From NCBI GenBank assembly GCA_947623455.1, contig OX392532.1:25704792-25768791 (forward strand): a stretch of 64,000 nt of DNA. The letters are read 5' to 3'. Shown piece after piece: positions 54,101-63,200 of this stretch. The translations under genes were made by a program, and so were the position numbers. Source of the DNA: Mimachlamys varia. Lineage: Eukaryota; Mollusca; Bivalvia; Pectinida; Pectinidae. The notes beneath the pieces are model-generated. The model saw only the letters and a list, made by a program, of their open reading frames with translations, was not told the origin of the DNA and did no database searches. The first letter of the stretch is position 1; every line of letters starts with the position of its first letter.

Positions 54101-56517
54101 CACACTGGCAGCTTTTGGTCCATCACCTACAGGAGAAAATGCCACAGTTTGTCATATCTCAGCACAGAAAACAATTATTTTAGAAGTTTTAATTATCTCA
54201 AATCTAACTTCTACGCACGAGAAAGTATGTATGATATTCATTACCTGCATTACCTGAAACTTGTTCACACAGCATTTTCAGTTGGAACTAACAATTCATA
54301 TTTCTATATATTTTAATAATTAGTCGAACCTAGTTATCTTGAACTTGTATAAGTCCCAGACCCTGCTTAATTTTAAGTAATTTGTCAGTTGTGAACATGC
54401 AGCCAAACTTCCCACCAATGATTTTAAGTCATTTAACTGGAAAACTTTTAACATTTATTTAAAGTATATTCAAATCAATAAAACTGTAAAGAGCTTTGTT
54501 TCAATACAAAAACAAAATATAAAAATTAGATCAAAGAAGCAAGCATCGTACCTGCTGCTTGCTCAACTTCTGCCTTGACCTCTGAACTTTCCACTTTGAC
54601 AGGATCCGGTATCTCTTTCTTAATTTCAACTACCTCCGGTTCAATCTTGACCTCCGAAATTTCCTTTGGGACTGATTTTGATATTTCATGCGCCTTAGCT
54701 TCAGCTTCAACTCTATCTTGAATTGCTTTGTTGAGCTTCTCATTTCTCTGAAGGAGCCTGTCAAAGGCTTGCAACAGTTTGCCAATGGCACGCTTGGAGA
54801 ACTCGACTCGCTGGCCGAGCCTTTGTTCCAGTTCCTGTTTGTCCCATGTAGACAGCAAAGTCAGAAATGCTGTTGTGGCATCACTCTCATCTATTAATAG
54901 AAGACACATTGTTTAAATATTTCTGTTGAAAACATATATCACCACATCTTCGTCATCCAGAGGTTTCACTCACCTACGCTCTCTACACCCCTGGAATATG
55001 TCATGACAAAACTGAAGGCATGAAGATAGCAGTTTGATTGGTAGTCTCCCAAGCCTGGCCGATCACTAGGCTGATGCCTGTCTTTTGAAGATTACACAGG
55101 TGCCGCAACCGACTTCAAAGCCTGTCAAGGCCGCAAGATTATTTTGATGTACACAAAGGATTCTAACAAGTCTTCTTGTCTCATCAACAAGGTGGCACAC
55201 AAAGAGCTTTCAATTTTGCTATGGCATATATTCCAGGGGTGAAGAGAGTGTAGATGAGTGTAACCCTGGTTAAATAATTAACCACTGGATATATCGAGGA
55301 TGACATCACATAAACATTGAACTAAGAATCATCTCATAAAAATATCCATTTAAAAAAGTATTTAACATTATCAAAAGTTACATTAAGTACCAAGATAATT
55401 ATACTAGTAAGATTAATTATCTAAGACTATCAATAAAAGTGTCAAATAAACATCTTAATGTGAATTTTCATTACTTTTAGTTTCTGTTTCATCAGCAGTC
55501 TCTGCATCAAACCTCTGTAGTAATACACGTGCATCCTCATCAAGCTGAAACAACAACAGTCAATTATTTTTATTTCTTCAATATGTTTTAATGATTAAGT
55601 ACAATCACAAAGCATATCGGAACAAAAGAAAACAAAAACTTATACAGACCGGTTCTATATCAATACAATAACATTTTTATTAATAAAGCTTATGGTACTT
55701 TGATTGTATTATCCATACAATAATGTTTTATTAATAAAGCCTATTGTACTACCGTATTACTACTGCAGATAAATTTACAGCAAAATTTTACATACTTCCT
55801 ACCTCACAATTAATAAGCTGAGGAAAGCATCGAAGAGATGAGTTATAAAGCCACACAAATAAATTCTGAATGGAAAGCTATATCATATGATTTACAGGGT
55901 TCACACGGGTATTTTATAAGTGGGGACCTTCTACATAGTTTCAATTAGAATCCTGAAAGACAATTAGTGGGGTCCTCTTCAGTTTCTATGCTTGATAAAG
56001 ATATAGGGACAGTTTCAACGCAAACCCTGATTTAGAATAAAGGGCAATGACCCAACCTGAATAAAATACTCAGACATCAATTTACTGACCAGATTCCAGT
56101 ATCGGTTGACAATCATGAGAACAGCGTCATCAGTACGCTGTCGATTCTCCAGTTGATCAATCCTTTTCCTCAGTTCATCCTCAGCACGTCGCCGAAGCTC
56201 GATCCTTTCCACCAACTTCTTGTTCTGGAACTTGAGCACCTTCATGTCTAGTTCCTCCTGCAAACAGCACATTCATATTTGATCAATTTCCCTTTTCAAA
56301 GATTCAAATTTAAAACAATGCAAAGGGGCTAAACTTTGACACCAAATGTGACATACATGTACAATGTATATGAAAATCGGTGTCAAGAGTATTTAGTAAT
56401 ACATACCAGATTATAGACCGTGCCAATGCTGACAGGATCGAACCTTGTCATGGACTTTTTGGCTGGAGGACCACCTGACCCTGCGGCCTGGTCCTCAGCT
56501 GGCCGCTTGGTGGACAT
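39011..56517 (-). CDS. RNF20: RNF20/BRE1 E3 ubiquitin ligase for histone H2B, whole coding region with introns
   Basis: Sixteen coding exons join without a frame break into 1016 residues, matching the roughly 975-1001 residues of vertebrate RNF20 and RNF40. The family adds a single ubiquitin to histone H2B (Lys120 in mammals) with a RAD6-type E2 in the nucleus, marking transcribed chromatin. Seen: an N terminus ending in MTRFDP-type residues, long coiled coils with the family block [20 protein letters not shown], an acidic insert, the [18 protein letters not shown] block, the [11 protein letters not shown] block, and a C-terminal C3HC4 RING. Exons (minus order): 56517-56407, 56257-56090, 55544-55475, 54890-54552, 54126-53861, 53201-52977, 51730-51605, 51048-50875, 50508-50373, 46912-46791, 45029-44658, 43861-43550, 42648-42476, 41606-41429, 40126-40025, 39187-39011. 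It resembles both vertebrate paralogues, as expected for a single invertebrate gene. Confidence 0.96.
39395..39534 (+). mobile_element. fragment of the 402-bp hAT-like element
   Basis: Closely matches the interior of the element at 29227-29628 (shared stretches such as TTTCATTTAACTT and AATTTCCTATAAGTTTGCTG). Both ends are missing. It directly abuts the serial exon-15 duplications. Confidence 0.65.
39535..40024 (-). repeat. serial 99-bp duplications of the RNF20 exon 15 end plus donor
   Basis: Four complete and one partial copies of a 99-100 bp unit follow exon 15 in its intron (matching points at 40052 in the exon, then 39953, 39853, 39754, 39655, and a partial copy to 39535). Each unit holds the last 44 bases of the exon ([14 protein letters not shown] frame), an intact AAG/GTAGGT donor, and a CCACAG or GTCACAG acceptor-like site before the copy. 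The distal copies form an open 33-residue-repeat frame; the two nearest the exon have stops (TAA, TGA) in the linker. Confidence 0.85.
40025..40126 (-). CDS. RNF20: RNF20 coding exon 15: pre-RING coiled coil
   Basis: 34 codons, [20 protein letters not shown] then [14 protein letters not shown], matching the RRKLETTKK and DEILMEEIKDYK blocks just before the RING. Donor AAG/GTAGGT. The last 44 bases of this exon and the following intron start are repeated serially downstream. Confidence 0.95.
40307..40980 (+). mobile_element. pearl-like element relic, RNF20 intron 14
   Basis: Starts CAAGAGGCTGAATGGGCATC and has three degenerate units with GACCTTGAAAGTGGGTCAAG. No clear terminal hairpin; the right edge is uncertain. 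Confidence 0.5.
41143..41392 (+). repeat. interspersed repeat with (GGGAC)n and poly-C/poly-G runs
   Basis: Contains about ten GGGAC-type units at 41280-41330, then ACAGACATGGGTAACACTAT, a C run at 41347-41358 and a G run at 41370-41382. The tail matches 53570-53680 (ACAGACATAGGCAACACTAT). Confidence 0.7.
41429..41606 (-). CDS. RNF20: RNF20 coding exon 14
   Basis: [20 protein letters not shown] through [11 protein letters not shown], aligned to LRTQALEMNKRKAMEAAQ of vertebrate RNF20. Donor GTAATA, followed within 90 bp by the poly-C/poly-G repeat at 41290-41400. Confidence 0.94.
42352..42372. repeat. (TA)n microsatellite
   Basis: Uninterrupted TA repeat of about ten units in RNF20 intron 13. 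Confidence 0.9.
42476..42648 (-). CDS. RNF20: RNF20 coding exon 13
   Basis: [20 protein letters not shown] through [14 protein letters not shown] to KELG, matching the vertebrate block. Donor GTTAGT splits a Gly codon completed by exon 14. Confidence 0.94.
42902..43002 (+). repeat. about 51-bp tandem duplication, RNF20 intron 12
   Basis: Two copies of CAACAAAACTTTACACTAAA plus CATTTGAACTCA, differing by a few bases. Confidence 0.8.
43242..43322. repeat. 85-bp mini inverted-repeat family, copy 7
   Basis: ACTCGTTCGCCTTTGAATTA ... ATCTTCAGGTGTGAATTCAT, with interior GATTCGGGAGAGCTC like copy 6. Lies in RNF20 intron 12. Confidence 0.65.
43550..43861 (-). CDS. RNF20: RNF20 coding exon 12
   Basis: 104 codons, [16 protein letters not shown] through [20 protein letters not shown] and [13 protein letters not shown], strongly conserved. 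Acceptor CTGCAG, donor GTAGGG. Confidence 0.96.
43986..44166. mobile_element. 181-bp inverted-repeat element
   Basis: Ends CAGTAAAACCCC and GGGGTTTTACTG, resembling pogo/Tigger-type miniature elements. Lies in RNF20 intron 11. Confidence 0.65.
44658..45029 (-). CDS. RNF20: RNF20 coding exon 11: variable linker and conserved LLLDMY block
   Basis: 124 codons. The first half is a Pro/Ser/Thr/Asn-rich linker. The second reads [20 protein letters not shown] then [20 protein letters not shown], highly conserved. Donor GTAAAT. Confidence 0.95.
45150..46691 (+). mobile_element. Tc1/mariner transposon, 1.54 kb, in RNF20 intron 10
   Basis: Perfect 25-bp terminal inverted repeats beginning TACTGAAACGAAAAAG at both ends, flanked by TA target duplications (45148-45149 and 46692-46693). 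It carries one transposase frame on the plus strand, opposite to RNF20. The perfect termini and nearly intact frame suggest a recent insertion. Confidence 0.93.
45446..46465 (+). pseudogene. Tc1-type DD34E transposase with an N-terminal nonsense codon
   Basis: From the likely original ATG at 45446 the frame reads nine codons and then TGA at 45473-45475; it is open from the ATG at 45488 for 325 codons to the TAG after 46462. The open part has a helix-turn-helix ([20 protein letters not shown]), a GRPR-type linker, and the catalytic residues: Asp in FTDESRF, Asp in QQDNARPH, and Glu in SPIEHLWDE exactly 34 residues later. Cut-and-paste transposition is the family role. The premature stop probably costs the first 14 residues; translation from 45488 might still give a partly active protein. 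Confidence 0.9.
46791..46912 (-). CDS. RNF20: RNF20 coding exon 10
   Basis: [20 protein letters not shown] through EAQAECAK, the vertebrate PINREMRHLISSLQ block. It is flanked on one side by the 2.8 kb TTAA-bounded element (preceding intron) and on the other by the Tc1 element, whose end lies about 100 bp away. Confidence 0.95.
48007..48402. mobile_element. 396-bp foldback element with 10-bp target duplication
   Basis: Two arms of about 180 bp, roughly 90% identical in inverse orientation, are separated by a loop of about 35 bp. Outer ends read ACAGGCACTTGTGGCC. Both flanks are the perfect 10-mer GATTAAAACC (47997-48006, 48403-48412). Long arms with a 9-10 bp duplication fit a non-autonomous Mutator-like element. 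It is nested inside the 2.83 kb element. Confidence 0.85.
48613..48816. repeat. 102-bp tandem duplication
   Basis: Two essentially identical copies (start points 48613 and 48715), beginning ATTCACGATTTGAAATGG. It lies inside the TTAA-flanked element; recent origin is inferred from identity. Confidence 0.85.
50373..50508 (-). CDS. RNF20: RNF20 coding exon 9: most conserved coiled-coil block
   Basis: Encodes [13 protein letters not shown] then [20 protein letters not shown] and [12 protein letters not shown], nearly identical to human RNF20. Donor GTGATT, splitting a Gly codon. Confidence 0.96.
50875..51048 (-). CDS. RNF20: RNF20 coding exon 8, with a GC donor
   Basis: 58 codons, [20 protein letters not shown] through LRHLEQME. 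Frame and conservation to exon 9 require the splice after ATGGAG, where the intron begins GCAAGT. That is a GC-AG intron with an otherwise perfect donor consensus. Confidence 0.92.
51605..51730 (-). CDS. RNF20: RNF20 coding exon 7
   Basis: 42 codons, [20 protein letters not shown] through EIEKLKMD, matching the vertebrate EENKELAQNRLCELEKL region. Donor GTAAGT. It lies close beside the minisatellite. Confidence 0.93.
51775..52650. repeat. 38-bp minisatellite, about 23 copies, RNF20 intron 6
   Basis: Unit of 38 bp containing GAGGGAGTAGGGGGTAATGC, with a few 35-bp variants at the left end and C/T variation in GGGACGG/GGGATGG. The plus strand is purine- and G-rich. Because 38 is not a multiple of three and no unit has a stop on the minus strand, the array produces a 342-codon spurious open frame. 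Confidence 0.95.
52977..53201 (-). CDS. RNF20: RNF20 coding exon 6: coiled coil
   Basis: Residues 319-393, [20 protein letters not shown] through [14 protein letters not shown] to ITGVSKNK. Phase 0 on both sides; donor GTACGG. Followed by the intron carrying the 38-bp minisatellite. Confidence 0.93.
53565..53682 (+). repeat. interspersed repeat, second copy
   Basis: Degenerate GGGA(C/T) units followed by ACACTATATGCCCTCCAATT and GGTGGGGGC; same layout as 41280-41392. RNF20 intron 5. Confidence 0.6.
53861..54126 (-). CDS. RNF20: RNF20 coding exon 5: Glu-rich linker and coiled coil
   Basis: Residues about 230-318. Contains repeated [16 protein letters not shown], a Glu-rich expansion absent from the vertebrate proteins, then [20 protein letters not shown]. 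Donor GTCAGA. A degenerate copy of the end of this exon plus its donor lies just beyond it at about 53790-53815. Confidence 0.9.
54552..54890 (-). CDS. RNF20: RNF20 coding exon 4: coiled coil and acidic linker
   Basis: Residues about 117-229. Begins [20 protein letters not shown], matching the conserved FLATL region. The second half is Lys/Glu/Val-rich and low in complexity. Donor GTACGA. Confidence 0.92.
54947..55302. mobile_element. 356-bp inverted-repeat element, family 1 copy B, RNF20 intron 3
   Basis: Same arms as the 13158-13494 copy (CTCACCTACGCTCTCTACAC, TATGTCATGACAAAACTGAA and complements), with a different interior and some decay at the right end. Confidence 0.8.
55475..55544 (-). 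CDS. RNF20: RNF20 coding exon 3
   Basis: A 70-base exon reading [20 protein letters not shown], aligned to the FDENIRIILKRYD block of the vertebrate protein. Donor GTAATG; ends with one base of a split Asn codon. Confidence 0.88.
56090..56257 (-). CDS. RNF20: RNF20 coding exon 2: N-terminal coiled coil
   Basis: Residues 38-93, with [20 protein letters not shown] and the conserved [13 protein letters not shown]. The phase-0 donor used is GTCAGT, a slightly weak site; choosing it gives perfect alignment with the next exon. Confidence 0.92.
56407..56517 (-). CDS. RNF20: RNF20 coding exon 1
   Basis: Residues 1-37, beginning MSTKRPAED and ending [12 protein letters not shown]. An acceptor (TTTCAG) just upstream puts the exon edge at 56555, so there is at least one non-coding first exon further away. 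Donor GTATGT. Confidence 0.92.
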
Positions 56518-56555
56518 GATTGTGAGCCGATATACCCTATACAGCTAATACAGTT

Positions 56556-59388
56556 CTGAAATAAACAACGGCAAAGTCAGCTTATATGGAAACGGCCACA
56601 GTGACTAGTTTTGCTTTAAACAATAATACAGTTAATGTATATAATTTGGCTAAAATCAAATTTTAGCGCAAAGTCATTTTTTGGCACATTAGCGCAATGA
56701 TAAATTCATGCATCTGTGTTTATAACTATATAAGAAGCATAAAAACTCCAATTAGCACAATGCTTTCAACGCGGAAAAGGCTAAAAGAAGATTACCGTGA
56801 AAATATGTAGGTTTACAGAAGTTCATACACCCAGAAGTTGAGATCTCTGTCCAAGATATATATCTTTATCAATGTCATTATCGATAACACTCTTTCCCAA
56901 CCCCATCCCTTACTTTCTGCAGCATATACAATGTATATGCATCAACCTAAACAATACCTTGTAAATGTGTTTGAAAATCATTCAATGCATTGTAAAGTAA
57001 AATTCATATTTATATATAAATTCAATGTCATAAGACTACAAAAATACAGACTTTCAATTCACTGTCAAACAATAAACAAATAAAAAAGAAAACGTGTATG
57101 CTCCATTTAAATTATCATTTTCATATCAATCAATAACCTTAATCTATCAGATACTTTGATTTATAATACAGGCTTAAGCTTTCGATTCACTGTCAAACAA
57201 TAAACAAATGAAAAAGAAAATATGTATGCTCCAAATAATTTTCATATCAATCAATAACCTTAATCTATAAGACACTTTTTATTTTCCAAAATAACTGCAC
57301 TTGCTAAATGAATCCAAAATGTGGTCCAAACACGTTAACAGAAGCAACTGCAAACAACATCTTTTTTCAAATTTACTGAACAACAGTAGTACATGTTCAA
57401 TTATTTCCCTTCTGCTGTTTTGGTGTATGAGACCTGTGACAGGAGAAAAAGAAATCAATGGCCAAACCTTGGACCCCCAAACCTTATTGATGAAAGACAC
57501 CTTATAAATTGAGCCTTCTGTAGTTCGACTACATTTCCTTATTTCTCCTTTCAAAAAAAAAAAAAAAACTTTTTTGCCCCAAGAGACACAATTACTCATA
57601 GCTCTGATCTGGTATCACCCCAGCTGCCAATTAACAATCCATCCAGTGCTTGAAACAAGGGTTGAAAAGCTCACTTAATTTGTAACAGGATAAAGAGAAA
57701 TGCACAATCAGACCAGGATTCAAAGTCATGGCACTCTAGATTGGAACTCTTCATGAACGTTGAACTAATTGAGTTATAACATAGTCTGGTGGCCAATCGA
57801 CTTAGTCCAGTTCTGCTACCGATAAATACCATATATGTGACCACAGAAAATAAATAAAAATATCTTTGATCTTGAGCTTTGAGCTTATGACAACTTTTGT
57901 TGACTCACTATTCATGATCATCAAAAAATGAATATGAGGAAGCCCACTGTTTTGGTGAAAATAGTAGACTTGTCACCTTATGTACACTTCATAATAAGGA
58001 AAACTATCCAGAGCTTGTTGTGATTTGACATTTATACTTAGTTTTCCTTTCTTCAATAGCTTAAAATATACTCTAGATTTTTCAATTGAATGAACTGTCA
58101 TCAAAAATGTATCTTGAACATACCTCATTTTCAGAGACTCTTTGTATCAATACTGATTATACATGTAGAATTACCAAAAAGACCTTTATCTACCATATGA
58201 ACTATATCTGGGAAAGGGATTCGGTACCAAACGAACCTAATTATAAGTAAACAAAACTATTTTTAGCTTCTGTAACAGATCAAGAGGTCATTATTGATTT
58301 TCAATGTGTCCACCAGGAGTACAACCTGGAATCCTGGCTTATAAGGCTTAAGTTCTTATGCTCAACCAATCAAGCTGAAGAAACGATCTTGTTAGCAAAG
58401 TGGTAAATTACAGCTAGTATTTTACCAGGGATATACTCCCTTCCAGGAAAAATCTTATATTGTCTCATGTTTTTCCTGAGGTTGACATAGCAATTTCTTT
58501 GCAAGTATACATATTACATATTGCTAGCAGAGTATCATTCATGGTTCCAGATGTGGGCGCTAATGTAACAGAGGTCATTGTTTATTTCCAATGCCTCTGT
58601 AACACGTCTAACCCAAACATTTGGCTTAGTAGTCTTACTCTCAACTTCAAGCTACAGAGGAGATCTCTATAGCTGAAAAATGAATGGACAGACTGGGGTT
58701 TAAATACGGGACCTTTAAAACTTTTGATGAGTGCTTAATCAGTTGAACAATACTATCTTGTCGCCAACGATCGGCCCATTAAGCTCCACTACAGTGTGAT
58801 TCTCTTATTGGGTGCAAAAACATTCTGACTTGTCTGTGTAAACATGCAAATTTTTACTTATAGTTAGTGAAGTTGCATCTTTATGTCGGTATATACAGAG
58901 CTATTAGACTGTATTTTGCTTAGAATTGCTAAAGTTAAACGCACGAACTGACAATAAACTAACAACGACCAGGCACCAAGACTGGCAAGAGTAGTAGTTG
59001 TTATTGAGCGGGGGGGGGGGGGGGGGGCTCTTGAAAGTTAAATATCGTAGTTTCTTTTAAGAATGATGCACTTTTGTGATCCTTATAAATGCAGATTATC
59101 GCATAGCACTAGCTGTATTTCGTCTACTACAAATTGTCAAAATATCCGACTGTTCTTACGCACATTTCTTCACAAATCGACAGTTAAATATTCTTGTTCC
59201 CTTGAACGCAACCATCTTGAAAATGCCCGGATTACAGAAATATCGGAACAACTTTTGAGTTATCTATGTTGTGCCGTGTAATACGGAACATCTCTGACTT
59301 TTACTGTCAACATGAAACGTTCTACATCTGTCATATGAGGATCCAGATGTAGGATTGTACGTCTTGTTCTAATCTGTTTACCGCCGTA
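56556..59388. other. upstream region of RNF20 and of the 59389 gene
   Basis: No coding exon seen. Contains a roughly 60-bp duplicated segment (TTTCAATTCACTGTCAAACA at about 57050 and 57180). An acceptor at 56556 implies that RNF20 has a non-coding first exon somewhere here. The CAACCATCTTGAAAATG stretch at about 59210 has a YY1-like core on the minus strand and could mark a shared divergent promoter; this is speculative. Confidence 0.35.
59011..59027. repeat. poly-G run
   Basis: About 17 G bases, 360 bp upstream of the start codon at 59389. Confidence 0.85.
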
Positions 59389-62300
59389 ATGACAGATACA
59401 GATGAGTTGGACATCAACAAGTTTTTTAGTTGCCTTCAGGTAAAATAGTCATATAGGCAGAAGTCTGTATCTAAATAACTAGTAACAAACGTGACCCAGA
59501 AAGAAACTGTTTCTTACACCATGCATACAAAATGTATATGTGCAGACAGTAGACCCGAAGTATATATATAGCTAGGTGTGGAATTATTGACGCTTTATAA
59601 CTTAATCATAATGTTTTCACATTAATCTGAGAGATATTCTCTTTTGCTGTGTCCTGAACTGTGAGTGTAGACATTTTAATTACCATGTTTTATGAGCCCT
59701 AGCACAAGATTGTAATCAGCTGGTAATAGTAATAAATTGTGTCACTGTTATTTTTGGTAATGTTGACATATCCATGGCTAAACCTAATGAAATGTAAGCT
59801 ATTGCAATTGTTCCCCATTATATTATTTAGCCCACCATCATCAGATGGTGATTGATCATGAGCTGTTCAAATCGCCCTGCGTCCATTGTCCGTCTGTCCA
59901 TTGTCCATCCTTAAACAATTAATACATCATTTCTGAGATACCTTTTCTCTCTGGATTTGACCAGGTTTTAGATATGCTTGTCACGTGATAGGGGGACATG
60001 TATACTTCCAGTGTACCGCCAAAGTATCAGTACAACAAAACAATATTCAGAAAGAGCTGCTAATTGAGTTTCCAATCGTTATGTTTATCTACATGGTACA
60101 TGGTCAGTAGAAATAACTTTGTTAGAGAATCCTAAATTTCGGTAATGTTTGCCCTAATTTACCGGCATTTTATGCCATCAAAGTTGGTTAACTACCGATT
60201 TACCATTACACCACAAGTATACATGTCCCCCTAAATGTACCACGTGACTGCCAAATCACGTGACATTTATTCCGGAAAGTTACATCTCGGAAACAGCTTA
60301 TTGTTATCACCATTTCTTAAAAATACTCGATGGATCATTCTCAAATATCATGTAGGTTACCCTTGGTGCCTAGTTAGGCATGGTCTTTTTTTCAGACAGA
60401 TCTGGTTAAACAATATGGCCGACAGTTGGCCATCTTGGAATGTACAGTCATTGTTTGTTATCTCTTATTAAGGCCTATTTCTTGAGAAGTACTGGATGGA
60501 TCATTTTCACATTTCATTTTTAGGTGCCCCTTGGTGCCTTGTTGTGCGTAATACATTTTCAGACAGATCTGATAAAACGTATGGCTGACAGACAGCCATC
60601 TTGGATTTGTCTGTATTTAGTTTTTTATCGCTATATACAATATTTCTTATACATAACTAAGGATGGATTTTTCTCCAATTTTCATATGTGGGTTATCCCC
60701 TTGTTCTATTCTCTTTGGTTCCTTAAAGTTGTGCCTATTTGAATTTGGAACTGATCAGAAAAAAAATGGCTGAAAGACAGCCATCTTGGATTTTGACATT
60801 TAAAGATTAATTGTTATGGCTATTTCTTGAGAAGTAACCTGATGGCTCTTTCTCAGATTTCATATGTAGGTTCTCCTGGGTGCCTAGTTAATGTGCCTTT
60901 TGATTTTTAATACTGACTGGGAAAAAAATGGCTTACAGACGGCCATCTTGTAATTTGACCATGCATGGGAATTTCTTAAACTTCATATATATGTTGGTTC
61001 TGCTTGGGTCCTTTAAAGTTGTTCTATTTGTTTTTAGGACTGATAAAAAAAAAAACAATTGCTCACAGGCTACTGTCTTTCAATTAATATTCATTGTCTT
61101 TTCTTAAGAGGAATTCTCAAATTTAAAACTAAAATGAAATATATGTAAGGGAAAAGATCAATCTTTAAAAAAAACCGAATGAAGATTGTCTATAAAGATG
61201 GGTGCTAATTAAGACCCCTCTGGGATCTCTTGTTGGTTTAAAAGATGATATAAACTGCTATCAGATCTGTTATAATATATACATGTAATGCAGAATTCTG
61301 AATACCCACATGGAAATTTGATGAACTCCAATGGTGGCCATTTATTAAGTGTGTCAATTCTCTTAATACATTCCTCTTGGCATCAAAATGACATACCGTT
61401 AATGTAACAAATAACCAATCGGACAAAAGTAACGGACTTGTGCTGGTAAAATAAAAATTCCCCCAAACAAAGATAGTGGATCGGTTGTGAAATTAAATCA
61501 CATGACTGTGATGTCACACTGACATCGAGAATAGTACTGCATTCTCAAACCTTTTAATTTTACCTTTATTTATCCCTAGAAATTTATTATCTTGACCTAA
61601 TTGACATACAGGCTTGTGTGCATACAGATTTAACTACTTATTAGTAGTGTACAAAAACTGCCTTGCAATTCCCTAAAATTTCATCAAAGTGATATTCAGA
61701 CTGAAGTTATTGCTTAGATGATTGATTTGACCTTTTACTTCAATTTGACCTTGAACTTATGCATATTGTTACGTGGAGACACGACCTTGCATAACTATAT
61801 CAGGAAACAACAAACCAGGTCAACTGGTTCATACCTTTTGGCCCGGTGGTAACGTCCTGGCTCCACAACCTACAGGTCTCGGGTTCGCAACCAGCTCGTC
61901 ACTAATTTCATTTCTGCTCCTTAATGTAAAGTACTGTTTATTTCCCCATGTCGGGATGTTTGTTCTAATTAAAACCCATGTCTGGGTGTTTGCATGAACG
62001 AAATGTACTAATTATCACAGTGATAATTTCTTAAATATAATTACAGCCCCTGGTAACCGATGGATTAAACGTTACGTCGTAGCGGATCTGTTTGATTTGT
62101 ATGCCTACGTCAGGTTCTATAAATGTGGTCACGTTTCGTAACAATATCGAAACAATTATGGTACAACACACATCAATTTGCTTTGTCATCCTACTTTCTA
62201 TGCATTGAATATCTTTTGGACAGTACAAACTTAGTTGTGAATGATGAATGCAAACTTTGACCTCAGTGTGACCTTGACCTTTGGTTACAGACAAAACAGT

Positions 62301-63200
62301 TGTAGTTTATGATTTCTACCACAATACCCTGTGTTATTCCAGTCTCAGACCATTGTATAAATATGCTGACTGTTGGATTAATATATGTTATACCACTAGT
62401 GGTATATATATGACCTTCCAGACTTTTGATTGGTTGAGAAGGTGAACTTTGACCGGAAATCACGTGGTTCAATGTCACATGTGGATTGTTGACGTTGTCA
62501 AACTTGGTGGGAATATATACGAGATGATGTGTTTTTGCGCAAAAAGTCCACAGTTCACTGCAGAAAACAACACTGCCACGTACTGTCGACTTAATATTGT
62601 GGTAGAAAGAGGTCACACGACTCGTGGTTATTGGATATGGAATTTATTTCACTATGAATAACTTGAGTGAAATAAATTCCATATCCAACAACCACTAGTT
62701 GTGTAACCTCTATATATGCCATCTATCAGCCATTATACAAATATCCCTGATAGTCCATTGTGAGTCAGGCTTATCTTCTGTGAATGTGAGTCAGAAGTTA
62801 AGACAATGAATTTTATCATTGTTTTCCATGTGACAGGTTGACTTTAATTTGCGCATACTGACTCTGAGGTAATATACATGAAAAAAATGTATTAGATTAT
62901 TCTAATGAAATCTAGCATTAAAAACTTTGAAATCAAATGTCTCAAGTCTGCGACCCATCATGGATCTCCTTGATGTTGAGGTACAGCTAGATTTCAATTA
63001 TTAAGTTATGAGTTGTGCACAACATTTCAAATTTTCCTTGAATTGTTTCAGTACGGTTTAACACATGTATGTATAATAACTATTTTTTTTAAAGACCGCC
63101 TTCCTGGATGTGTATGAGGCAGCCCAGGAGAGATGCTATACAGTATGTATACCACAGCAGTCTTCACTCAGTAACATCAACATCTCCAAAAAGTTTGTGG
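59389..63200 (+). CDS. first two coding exons of an incomplete gene, weak ANKRD27/VARP-like N terminus
   Basis: Exon 1 59389-59439: ATG then MTDTDELDINKFFSCLQ, donor GTAAAA. Exon 2 63095-63200: TAFLDVYEAAQERCYTVCIP then QQSSLSNINISKKFV plus one base, after a TTTTTTTTAAAG acceptor, donor GTAAGT. The join keeps phase 0. The pattern Asn-x-Phe-x-x-x-Leu-Gln, a Val-x-x-Pro strand, then Ser-Leu-Ser and a Phe resembles the start of ANKRD27 (VARP, a RAB21 GEF and endosomal SNARE regulator) as I remember it. The match is short, so the name is tentative. The rest lies beyond the window. The 3.65 kb intron holds a pearl-like element and SINE relics. Confidence 0.5.
59828..61232 (-). mobile_element. pearl-like element, minus orientation, third family
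   Basis: Right end reads CCTCTGGGATCTCTTGTTGG, the reverse complement of the usual ACAAGAG start. Left end is TAGCCCACCATCATCAGATG, the terminal hairpin. In between are about five degenerate units of some 160 bp with GCCATCTTGGA and TTCTTGAGAAGTA. Lies in intron 1 of the gene starting at 59389. Confidence 0.7.
61838..61915 (+). mobile_element. tRNA-like SINE relic
   Basis: GGCCCGGTGGTAACGTCCTG and GGTCTCGGGTTCGCAACCAG give box A and box B-like words in correct order. No convincing cloverleaf. Confidence 0.45.
62609..62710. repeat. palindrome with 44-bp arms
   Basis: GAGGTCACACGACTCGTGGT ... GGATATGGAATTTATTTCAC and its near-exact complement around a 14-bp loop. A related ACCACTAGTGGT word lies at about 62390. 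Confidence 0.75.

Noticed and set aside
53898..54257. 119-codon plus-strand Ser-rich frame
   Set aside because: Antisense shadow of the Glu-rich RNF20 exon 5.
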